5,970 nucleotides of DNA from Gemmatimonadota bacterium (GTDB lineage: Bacteria; Latescibacterota; UBA2968; UBA8231), in NCBI GenBank assembly GCA_026706505.1, contig JAPOYQ010000367.1:1-5970 (forward strand), given 5' to 3'. A program made the translations under genes and the position numbers. Under the pieces are notes generated by a model that had not been told where the DNA came from, ran no database searches, and saw nothing but the letters and a program-made list of their open reading frames with translations. Positions 1 to 5,204 of the stretch are shown in pieces (the first letter of the stretch is position 1; every line of letters begins with the position of its first letter).

Positions 1-593
1 TTCTCCACTAGATCGGCGGGAAAGACAATGATCGGTCTCAGGATGCCCAGCGCTATCGGCGAACTGATAGAAGGGGAGGTTGCCACCTCGATCTTGGAAT
101 AGCCGTCGAGGGTCCGGCGCGCTTGCCGCAGAGCGTCGCAAAGCGGACCGTCGTGCTGCACTTGCGCTTGTCGCCGCAAGCGCCAGACGATGCCGTAGCC
201 GATCAGTATCCGTCCGATGAGCAGCGCTGCGCCTACCAGCCACAGTATTGCTCCCCAGCCGGCCAGCGTAAGTCGCACACTACTGGTGGCAATTGTTGGA
301 GGAGCCACTACTTGCATCGTTGGATGCTCGACGGGCAAGGGCGCAAAGGCATCTCGACTAGATTCCACGAGCGACACCAATGGCGTGAATAGCGTATAGG
401 GCGAGCTAATTGCGACGGAGACGAGCGGCTTGAGCAACACGATTGCCCATAACAGGTGGCGCAAGGCCGGCGATTTTATCGGTAACAGCCGACTGGCCAC
501 TAGGACTAAGACCGCTAGCGCCGCTAGTTCGATACTCAACTGACCAAACCAGCTAAATAGCTTACTACCTAACTCGTTCAAAGCCGCATTCAT
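1..593 (-). CDS. BlaR1/MecR1-like M56 family membrane peptidase, N-terminal part (runs off left edge)
   Basis: Translating the minus strand from ATG 593-591 gives 197 uninterrupted codons to the window edge, so this is the 5' part of a longer gene. Hydrophobic segments lie at about residues 19-37, 46-64 and 112-138. They are followed by a cytosolic-looking basic stretch and the motif SPIALGILRPIIVFPADL (about 178-195), which is typical of M56 proteins (BlaR1, MecR1) just before the zinc protease domain. The HExxH zinc site would lie beyond the left edge and is not seen. The start is 2 bases after the repressor's stop, with AAAAGGAG (608-601) 7 bases upstream, so the two genes form one operon. 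In known BlaR1 systems this protein senses a ligand outside the cell and triggers proteolytic loss of the repressor. Whether this one has a penicillin-binding sensor domain cannot be seen, so the inducer is unknown. Family call is firm; exact role is inferred. Confidence 0.88.
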   Translation of the reverse strand, partial: MNAALNELGSKLFSWFGQLSIELAALAVLVLVASRLLPIKSPALRHLLWAIVLLKPLVSVAISSPYTLFTPLVSLVESSRDAFAPLPVEHPTMQVVAPPTIATSSVRLTLAGWGAILWLVGAALLIGRILIGYGIVWRLRRQAQVQHDGPLCDALRQARRTLDGYSKIEVATSPSISSPIALGILRPIIVFPADLVE

Positions 594-595
594 CG

Positions 596-997
596 CTAGT
601 CTCCTTTTCTGCGCTCGAGGGTTTTGTCCAGCTCTGCCCGGATCGCCGTCAATTCCTCGTCCGTGAGCGCTTGACCGTTCAGCAGTTGGCTGACCAGCGC
701 TTCGGCTGAGCCGGCAAAGAACGAGTCGATGACTTCGCCCAGCGAGCGCCGCCCCATATCCTCGCGCGTGACCACCGGGCGATAGAGATCGGACCGGCCT
801 TCTCGTTCCGAGACTACAAAGCCCTTCTCGCGCAGGATGCGCAGGATGGTCAGCACGGTATTGTAAGCCATCGGCTTGACGGCTGTTAGCCGCTCCTGCA
901 CCTGCTTGACGGCTGCGGGCGACTCGTCCCACAGGACGTTCATAATGAGCGTTTCGAGCGGGGTCAGCTTTTTGTCGGGTTTGTCTCTGGTCGCCAT
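596..997 (-). CDS. blaI: BlaI/MecI/CopY family transcriptional repressor
   Basis: A 133-residue winged-helix repressor of normal length for the BlaI/MecI/CopY (Penicillinase_R) family. The N-terminal DNA-binding domain starts at LTPLETLIMNVLW (11-23). The recognition-helix region is AYNTVLTILRILREKG (44-59), followed by the wing (GFVVSEREGRSDLYRPVV, 59-76). The C-terminal helices (about 78-133, including SLGEVIDSFFAGS) match the family's dimerisation and cleavage region. A TTG at 1012 in frame would add five residues (MKGLA), but ATG 997 has GAAAGGA 6 bases upstream and is preferred. The TTG codon also falls inside the proximal operator. The gene is followed at once by an M56 peptidase gene, the usual partner. 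Two operator-like palindromes and a strong promoter lie just upstream, which indicates autorepression. The symbol is used at family level only; beta-lactam control is not shown. Confidence 0.93.
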   Translation of the reverse strand: MATRDKPDKKLTPLETLIMNVLWDESPAAVKQVQERLTAVKPMAYNTVLTILRILREKGFVVSEREGRSDLYRPVVTREDMGRRSLGEVIDSFFAGSAEALVSQLLNGQALTDEELTAIRAELDKTLERRKGD

Positions 998-1003
998 AGC
1001 AAG

Positions 1004-1010
1004 TCCTTTC
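1004..1010 (-). promoter_or_regulatory. Ribosome binding site deciding the repressor start
   Basis: GAAAGGA read on the minus strand, with a 6-base spacer (CTTGCT) to ATG 997. It makes ATG 997 the likely start over the in-frame TTG at 1012, which lies upstream of this site. Confidence 0.8.
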
Positions 1011-1028
1011 AACTAAGAATTTAGTTGA
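1009..1028. promoter_or_regulatory. Proximal BlaI-type operator (imperfect 20-bp palindrome)
   Basis: TCAACTAAGAATTTAGTTGA has 8-base arms TCAACTAA and TTAGTTGA that are exact inverted repeats around a 4-base centre (GAAT). It abuts the -10 box of the minus-strand promoter by one base and covers the expected transcription start near 1021. Bound repressor should block initiation. The arms are identical to those of the second palindrome at 1053-1072. The sequence differs from the staphylococcal BlaI/MecI core (TACA/TGTA), but position and symmetry fit a BlaI-family site. Confidence 0.85.
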
Positions 1029-1056
1029 GTATACTCGACGGCATTTGGTTTGTCAA
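1028..1056 (-). promoter_or_regulatory. Sigma-70-type promoter of the repressor-M56 operon
   Basis: On the minus strand there is a perfect -35 TTGACA (1056-1051), a 17-base spacer and a -10 TATACT (1033-1028, one mismatch from TATAAT). Initiation would fall near 1021, giving a leader of about 24 bases to ATG 997. The -35 box overlaps the edge of the distal operator and the -10 abuts the proximal operator, so repressor binding would occlude both elements. Confidence 0.85.
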
Positions 1057-1078
1057 CTAAAATTTTAGTTGATATGAA
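1050..1078 (+). promoter_or_regulatory. Candidate divergent promoter for the dioxygenase-to-efflux operon
   Basis: On the plus strand, TTGTCA (1050-1055, 5 of 6 to TTGACA) is followed after exactly 17 bases by TATGAA (1073-1078, 4 of 6 to TATAAT, lacking the important final T). The spacer is the perfect palindrome. Initiation would be near 1085, leaving a leader of about 130 bases before ATG 1218. No better plus-strand promoter was found between here and the gene. The -10 is weak, so this is a candidate only. Confidence 0.4.
1053..1072. promoter_or_regulatory. Distal BlaI-type operator (perfect 20-bp palindrome)
   Basis: TCAACTAAAATTTTAGTTGA is a perfect 20-bp inverted repeat with the same 8-base arms as the proximal site. 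The centres are 44 bp apart, close to four helical turns, so two dimers would sit on about the same face of the DNA. It overlaps the -35 of the minus-strand promoter. It also occupies the spacer of a candidate divergent promoter on the plus strand, so it could control both directions. Confidence 0.87.
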
Positions 1079-1181
1079 AAAAGTTAGGGGATAGATCGCC
1101 TTGACTGTCATTTCTTGATGAAGTTAGTTAAAATGATACGGTTGAATACGAGTCCATTTCGCAGAGCGACCAAAAAACTGA

Positions 1182-1208
1182 GAGCCTGCCCTGAGCAGAG
1201 CCGAAGGG
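1182..1208. repeat. Short repeat-like hairpin element before the dioxygenase gene
   Basis: The segment begins GAGCCTGCC and continues into CCCTGAGCAGAGCCGAAGGG (1189-1208). It can fold with CCCT pairing to AGGG and an inner GC/GC pair, around unpaired internal bases. It closely resembles, from memory, a short dispersed sequence of the form GAGCCTGCCCTGAGC...GAAGGG seen in intergenic regions of many unrelated bacteria. Only one copy is in the window, so its status as a genomic repeat is not shown here. Its right end merges with the ribosome binding site of the next gene. Confidence 0.45.
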
Positions 1209-1210
1209 AG
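1204..1210 (+). promoter_or_regulatory. Ribosome binding site of the dioxygenase gene
   Basis: AAGGGAG lies 7 bases before ATG 1218. Its first five bases (AAGGG) are the right arm of the repeat-like hairpin, so folding of that element could mask the site. Confidence 0.7.
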
Positions 1211-1217
1211 CGCCACC

Positions 1218-1985
1218 ATGTCCGACTACACTTCCTATAAAGCTGATTATGACCGCGACGGCTTCGTCCTCGTGCGTAACTTCCTGTCCCTCGACGAACT
1301 CAAAGATCTAACGGCCCAAGTCGACCGCTACGTCCGCGAAGTGGTGCCGACCCTGCCCGATCAGGCCGCCTTCTACCAAGACAAGGACCGACCCGAAACC
1401 CTGAAACAACTACAGCACATGGGCAAATACGACGCCTTCTTCTCCGAGTACCGCGACCAACTGCGCTGGAGATCCCTAGCCCAAACCCTCATCGGCGAAG
1501 CCGCGCAGGTGAGCCAACCCGAGTGGTTCAACAAGCCGCCGCAGACCGAACACCCCACGCCGCCGCATCAGGACAATTTCTACTTCAACCTCACGCCGCC
1601 CAACGTCGCCTCCATCTGGCTGGCCCTCGACCCTGTTGACGAGGAAAACGGCTGCCTGCGCTACAGCCCCGGCTCGCACCGCAAGGGCATCCGGCCGCAT
1701 AACCGCACTGCGGTCTTAGGTTTTTCGCAGGGCATTGCCGATTACGGCCCCCAAGACCAAGCCAACGAAGTCGCGGTGCATTTGCAGCCCGGCGACGCAG
1801 TGGTCCACCACGGCGAAGTCATCCACCGGGCCGACCCCAATCGCTCGTCGCAGCGCCACCGCCGCGCTTTTGCCATGGTCTTTGAAGGCGTCAGTTGCAA
1901 GATCGATGAGGAAGGCCGACGCAGATACCAAGAGGCCCTGCAGAGCCAGCACCAGAAGATGGGGCTGGAGACTTCTTCTACATAA
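1218..1985 (+). CDS. PhyH-family Fe(II)/2-oxoglutarate-dependent dioxygenase
   Basis: A 255-residue cytoplasmic protein without a signal peptide. The N-terminus [18 protein letters not shown] (11-28) is the usual opening of phytanoyl-CoA dioxygenase (PhyH)-like enzymes. The facial triad is visible: the HxD motif is H117-Q-D119, and the distal histidine is most likely H203 in [14 protein letters not shown]. Arginines at 213-216 (RHRR) are placed to bind the 2-oxoglutarate carboxylate. [14 protein letters not shown] (144-157) is the family's 'G-x-L...PGSH' segment. Such enzymes hydroxylate small molecules by coupling O2 and 2-oxoglutarate, but members act on very diverse substrates, and neither phytanoyl-CoA nor ectoine can be assumed. 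ATG 1218 has AAGGGAG 7 bases upstream. The stop TAA shares its last base with the next gene's ATG, indicating translational coupling. This is the first gene of the plus-strand operon. Family is sure; substrate unknown. Confidence 0.92.
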   Translation: MSDYTSYKADYDRDGFVLVRNFLSLDELKDLTAQVDRYVREVVPTLPDQAAFYQDKDRPETLKQLQHMGKYDAFFSEYRDQLRWRSLAQTLIGEAAQVSQPEWFNKPPQTEHPTPPHQDNFYFNLTPPNVASIWLALDPVDEENGCLRYSPGSHRKGIRPHNRTAVLGFSQGIADYGPQDQANEVAVHLQPGDAVVHHGEVIHRADPNRSSQRHRRAFAMVFEGVSCKIDEEGRRRYQEALQSQHQKMGLETSST

Positions 1986-2920
1986 TGCGCGTGCTGATCA
2001 CCGGCGGCGCGGGTTTCTTGGGGTCGCATCTGAGCGACCTGCTGCTGGAAAAAGGCTGCGAAATCATCTGCATGGACAACTTCCTCACGGGCCGGCCCGA
2101 GAGCATCGCCCATCTGCTCGGCCACTCGCGCTTCCAGTTTATTCAATACGATGTGACCAACTACATCCACGTAGATGGTCCGCTCGACTTCATCCTGCAT
2201 CTCGCCAGCCCAGCTAGCCCGGCCGATTTCGAGCGGTTGGGCATCAACATCCTCAAGGTCGGCGCGTTGGGCACGCACAAGACCTTGGGGTTGGCCGTGG
2301 CCAAGCAGGCCAAGTTCCTGCTGGCCTCTACGTCGGAAGTCTATGGCGACCCCTTGGTGCATCCCCAGTCCGAAGAGTACCTCGGCAACGTCAATCCCAT
2401 TGGCATCCGCGGCGTGTACGACGAGGCCAAGCGCTTTGCCGAGGCCATGACTATGGCATACCACCGCATGCACGGCACGGACGTGCGCATTGCGCGCATA
2501 TTCAATACGTATGGCGAGCGCATGCGCCAAGACGACGGCCGCGCCGTGCCCAATTTCATCATCCAAGCCCTCAAGGGCCGCGATCTGACTGTCTATGGCG
2601 ACGGCCAGCAAACGCGCAGCATCTGCCATTACAGCGATTTGATCGCCGGCCTCTATAAGCTCATGCTGTCCGACGTGACCACCCCGGTCAATCTCGGCAA
2701 TCCCAGTGAAATCACCATGCTAGATTTGGCCCACAAGATCATTGCCATGACCGAGTCCAAGAGCTGCATCGCCTTCCGCGAGCTGCCGCAGGACGACCCT
2801 CGGGTGCGCCTGCCCGACATTGCCAAGGCCCGCTCCCTACTCGGCTGGACGCCCCGCGTGGGGCCGGACGAGGGGTTGGGCCGGACGATAGCATGGTTCA
2901 AACGAGAATTGGAGAAATAA
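1985..2920 (+). CDS. uxs: UDP-glucuronate decarboxylase (UDP-xylose synthase)-like extended SDR
   Basis: A 311-residue extended short-chain dehydrogenase/reductase. The NAD-binding GGAGFLG (7-13) and the ribose-binding D31 are intact. The segment [18 protein letters not shown](L)GNVNPIG (115-140) is the signature of UDP-glucuronate decarboxylases, with S117/E118 in the catalytic loop. Y145 and K149 form the YxxxK pair. NTYGERM (174-180), YGDGQQTRS (204-212) and [13 protein letters not shown] (267-279) also match UXS. R275 corresponds by motif to the catalytic arginine of the ArnA decarboxylase domain. Known enzymes convert UDP-glucuronate to UDP-xylose with bound NAD+. Several normally fixed positions differ: YDEAKR for [14 protein letters not shown] for DGRVVSNF, SICHYSD for SFCYVxD. 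The substrate might therefore differ, and RmlB/GDP-mannose-type activities are less likely alternatives. ATG overlaps the previous stop by one base. No good ribosome binding site is seen close by, so translation is probably coupled. Confidence 0.85.
   Translation: MRVLITGGAGFLGSHLSDLLLEKGCEIICMDNFLTGRPESIAHLLGHSRFQFIQYDVTNYIHVDGPLDFILHLASPASPADFERLGINILKVGALGTHKTLGLAVAKQAKFLLASTSEVYGDPLVHPQSEEYLGNVNPIGIRGVYDEAKRFAEAMTMAYHRMHGTDVRIARIFNTYGERMRQDDGRAVPNFIIQALKGRDLTVYGDGQQTRSICHYSDLIAGLYKLMLSDVTTPVNLGNPSEITMLDLAHKIIAMTESKSCIAFRELPQDDPRVRLPDIAKARSLLGWTPRVGPDEGLGRTIAWFKRELEK
2911..2914 (+). promoter_or_regulatory. Ribosome binding site deciding the DUF6807 start
   Basis: GGAG lies 8 bases before ATG 2923, inside the last codons of the upstream gene. 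An in-frame ATG at 2893 has no comparable site and would overlap the upstream gene by 28 bases. Confidence 0.7.
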
Positions 2921-2922
2921 CT

Positions 2923-3789
2923 ATGTGTGCTTTTGAATTGCGAGAAAACGCCCTCGGTGTTGAAATCCACGCGAGCGATCGGCTGCTCGCCTTGTACCGC
3001 GCTACCGAGGAGCTGCCCCGCAGCGAATCGCCCAAGCCCTGCTTCGCGCCGCTGTACACGCTTTCCGGCCAGCTCGTAACCGAGTATCGTCCACCCGACC
3101 ACGCTTGGCATACGGGGCTGTTCTTCGGCTGGGTCCACGTCAACGACGCGAATTTGTGGGGAGGGCGTTGGTATTTGCCGGAAACAAAGAAGTACGAACA
3201 CGTTGACAACAGCCACGGCGTGCAGCATCACGATGGCTTCACGGCCTTGAGCACGGACCATGTGACTGAGTCGCTTTCTTGGCTCGATGGACGCGACCAG
3301 CTCATAGCGCGGGAGTCGCGCTCTTTTGGCTTTTACAGTGCTGAAGGCGGCTACTGTCTGCGGATATCCACGCGCATCGAGCCAGCCGGCGACCGGCTGG
3401 TGATGGGAGCCTCGCGGGCGGCGCGCTACTCGGGTCTCGTGTTGCGCATGGGGCCTTCCTTTGCCGAAGCCGACCACTATTGCAGTGAGGGACGCCAGGG
3501 CCACGCAAACATCATGCACCAGCACGCCCGTTGGGTGGGAGCACGCGGGAAAAGCGGCGGCTTTGTCGCGCTCATGGATCACCCGAGCAACCCGCGCCAT
3601 CCGGTCACTTGGTTTACCCGCGCCAACTTGCTGGGTACGGGCCTGCTGGTAGAAGGCGACTTAGAGCTGACAGCCGGCGAGTGTTTGGAACTGCATCACG
3701 CGTTCTTCGTCTTAGATCAGGACCCCGGTTTCACACAAATAGAATCCCTGTACGCGGACTTTGCTGCTTCCCCTGGAGAATTGCCATGA
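2923..3789 (+). CDS. DUF6807 ('PmoA') family protein
   Basis: A 288-residue protein with no signal peptide or membrane segment. The motif KPCFAPLYTLSGQLVTEYRPPDHAWHTGLFFGW (38-70), followed by VNDANLWGG (73-81), is the hallmark of the DUF6807 family (Pfam PF14100). That family is labelled 'methane oxygenase PmoA', but it is unrelated to the membrane-bound particulate methane monooxygenase. The histidine/aspartate-rich motifs DHxWHxG and HHDG (102-105), and a late LHHAFF (257-262), could form a metal or sugar site. In my recollection such genes often sit among carbohydrate-metabolism genes, which would suit a UXS neighbour, but the reaction is not established. The start is ATG 2923, two bases after the upstream stop, with GGAG 8 bases before it. 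The stop TGA overlaps the next gene's ATG (ATGA at 3786-3789). Family call is confident; function unknown. Confidence 0.85.
   Translation: MCAFELRENALGVEIHASDRLLALYRATEELPRSESPKPCFAPLYTLSGQLVTEYRPPDHAWHTGLFFGWVHVNDANLWGGRWYLPETKKYEHVDNSHGVQHHDGFTALSTDHVTESLSWLDGRDQLIARESRSFGFYSAEGGYCLRISTRIEPAGDRLVMGASRAARYSGLVLRMGPSFAEADHYCSEGRQGHANIMHQHARWVGARGKSGGFVALMDHPSNPRHPVTWFTRANLLGTGLLVEGDLELTAGECLELHHAFFVLDQDPGFTQIESLYADFAASPGELP
3775..3778 (+). promoter_or_regulatory. Ribosome binding site deciding the outer-membrane factor start
   Basis: GGAG lies 7 bases before ATG 3786, within the end of the DUF6807 gene. It supports ATG 3786 over the in-frame ATG at 3531, which would add 85 residues read out of frame across the upstream gene and bury the lipoprotein signal. 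Confidence 0.8.
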
Positions 3790-5204
3790 GGCCGTTGTGC
3801 CTCCCGGTGTTGTTTCTGCTCGCCTGTGCTTCAACTCCCAAAGTTGAATACCCGGCCCTAGACTTGGCCGAGCCGGACCAATGGACGGCTGGGGCTTCAG
3901 AGGATGCGGTCGCCGATCACTGGTGGCGCGATATGGGGGCCGCGCGCCTCGATAGCCTCGTGGCGTTGGCCTTGGAGCACAACTACAATCTCAAGATCGC
4001 CGGTGCGCGTCTGGCCCAAGCCCAGGCCCAAGCCCGGGCGTCTGGCGCGCCGCTCTGGCCTCAACTCGGCGTCAATGCCAATGGCTCGCGGCGCAAACAG
4101 AATTTCGTCGGCCTGCCCATCCCCGGGAGAGACCCAGACCAGGTCTTGACCTCCAAGAGTACGTCCTTTGGCGTCGATCTGACCGCGAGTTGGGAAGCCG
4201 ACCTATGGGGTCGCCTGCGCGCTGGTGCCCAAGCTGCGCTCGCCGACGCCGATGCCGCAGCCGCTGATTTTCGCGCGGCGCGCCTCTCGTTGGCAGCGCA
4301 GACGGCGCGGGCTTATTTCGCTGCGGTCGAAGCGGGTCACCAAGTCGAGTTGGCGCGGGCGACCGTTGCAAACTACCGGCTCTCCGCCGAGCAGATCGAA
4401 GATCGCTATCGCCGTGGCTTGCGCTCGTCGCTCGATGTGCGCTTGGGCCGGTCGAGCTTGGCCGCGGCCGAAGCGACCCTCGCCCAACGCCGCCAGCAAC
4501 GGGATGCTGTGCTGCGCCAACTTGAATTGATCTTGGGACGCTATCCCAGCGCCCGGATTAAAGTCGGAGACGAGTTGCCCGCTGTTGGTGGCCCGGTTCC
4601 AGCCGGTTTGCCAGCCCAACTCGTAGGCCGACGCCCCGACCTCGTGGCTGCTGAGCGTCGTCTCGCCGCGGCCGACCGTCGGCTGGTCCAAGCCCGCCGC
4701 GCCCTGTTGCCCCGCATCAGCCTGACGGCCTCTACGGGCCGCTCGTCGAGCGCGTTGAGCGACTTGCTCGACGGCGATTTTTCGGTGTGGAATCTCGTGG
4801 GCAATATCGCGCAGCCCTTGCTGCAAGGTGGGCGTCTGCGCGCGGGCGTCGATCAGGCCGCTTCCGCGGCCGAGCAAGCTGTCTTTACCTACGCGCAAAG
4901 TGCACTTAGAGCATACGGCGAGGTGGAGGCGGCGCTGAATGCCGAAGGCTTGCTCGCCGACCAAGAACGAGCACTAGCCACGGCCGCAGAAGAAGCTGTG
5001 GCCGCGCGCGCCCTAGCCGAAGATCGCTACGCCAGAGGGCTTGCCGATCTCATCGCCCTGCTAGAGTCGCAGCGCCGGGCCTTTGACGCCGAGAGCCGCC
5101 TGCTCGCCGTTCGCCGCCAGCGCCTCGATACACGCATCGATTTGCACCTAGCCCTTGGCGGCGGCTTTGCCCTTGCCTCTCAGCACGCGGAGATTCAGCA
5201 ATGA
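3786..5204 (+). CDS. NodT/OprM-type outer-membrane efflux lipoprotein (TolC-like)
   Basis: A 472-residue outer-membrane factor of normal length for the NodT/OprM family. It begins with a lipoprotein signal peptide, MRPLCLPVLFLLAC, with lipobox L11-L12-A13-C14. Ala at +2 fits delivery to the outer membrane. Two outer-membrane efflux repeats follow, at about 52-250 and 275-460, rich in alanine/glutamine helices as expected for the periplasmic barrel. GRRPDLVAAERRLAAADRRL (281-300), followed by LLPRISLTASTG (307-318), is the well-known family motif. The beta-strand-like segments near SASWEADLWGRL (about 132-145) and SVWNLVGNIAQPLLQGGRL (333-351) also fit. The protein forms the exit duct of a tripartite pump with the adaptor encoded next. 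ATG overlaps the previous stop (ATGA), and its own stop overlaps the adaptor's ATG. The exported substrate is unknown. Confidence 0.94.
   Translation: MRPLCLPVLFLLACASTPKVEYPALDLAEPDQWTAGASEDAVADHWWRDMGAARLDSLVALALEHNYNLKIAGARLAQAQAQARASGAPLWPQLGVNANGSRRKQNFVGLPIPGRDPDQVLTSKSTSFGVDLTASWEADLWGRLRAGAQAALADADAAAADFRAARLSLAAQTARAYFAAVEAGHQVELARATVANYRLSAEQIEDRYRRGLRSSLDVRLGRSSLAAAEATLAQRRQQRDAVLRQLELILGRYPSARIKVGDELPAVGGPVPAGLPAQLVGRRPDLVAAERRLAAADRRLVQARRALLPRISLTASTGRSSSALSDLLDGDFSVWNLVGNIAQPLLQGGRLRAGVDQAASAAEQAVFTYAQSALRAYGEVEAALNAEGLLADQERALATAAEEAVAARALAEDRYARGLADLIALLESQRRAFDAESRLLAVRRQRLDTRIDLHLALGGGFALASQHAEIQQ
5189..5192 (+). promoter_or_regulatory. Ribosome binding site of the membrane fusion protein gene
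   Basis: GGAG lies 8 bases before ATG 5201 and 11 before a second, adjacent in-frame ATG at 5204. The spacing favours 5201. Confidence 0.6.

Noticed and set aside
123..392. Plus-strand open frame opposite the M56 gene
   Set aside because: Low-complexity, unrecognisable product, whereas the minus strand gives a continuous membrane protein with M56 motifs.
998..1012. TTG start at 1012 for the repressor
   Set aside because: It lies within the operator and upstream of the good ribosome binding site that serves ATG 997.
1124..1131. TTAGTTAA as a third operator half-site
   Set aside because: It matches the arm TTAGTTGA at 7 of 8 bases but has no matching left arm, so it is likely chance in an AT-rich stretch.
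1101..1134. TTGACT (1101-1106) with TAAAAT (1129-1134) as an alternative plus-strand promoter
   Set aside because: The 22-base spacer is too long for a sigma-70 promoter, and no acceptable -10 lies 16-18 bases after TTGACT.
1742..2629. Long minus-strand open frame (295 codons) across the dioxygenase and UXS genes
   Set aside because: It lies wholly opposite two well-supported genes, shows no recognisable domain, and is the kind of frame GC-rich codon use creates.
2653..3600. Minus-strand open frame (315 codons) opposite UXS and DUF6807
   Set aside because: No family motif and no convincing ribosome binding site; it is a mirror of confidently identified genes.
3531..3785. 85-residue N-terminal extension of the outer-membrane factor
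   Set aside because: It would read out of frame through the DUF6807 gene, and it would remove the lipoprotein signal that starts exactly at ATG 3786.
4203..4964. Minus-strand open frame (253 codons) opposite the outer-membrane factor
   Set aside because: Arg/Ala/Gly-rich with no domain signature; the opposite strand encodes clear OprM-type motifs over the same bases.
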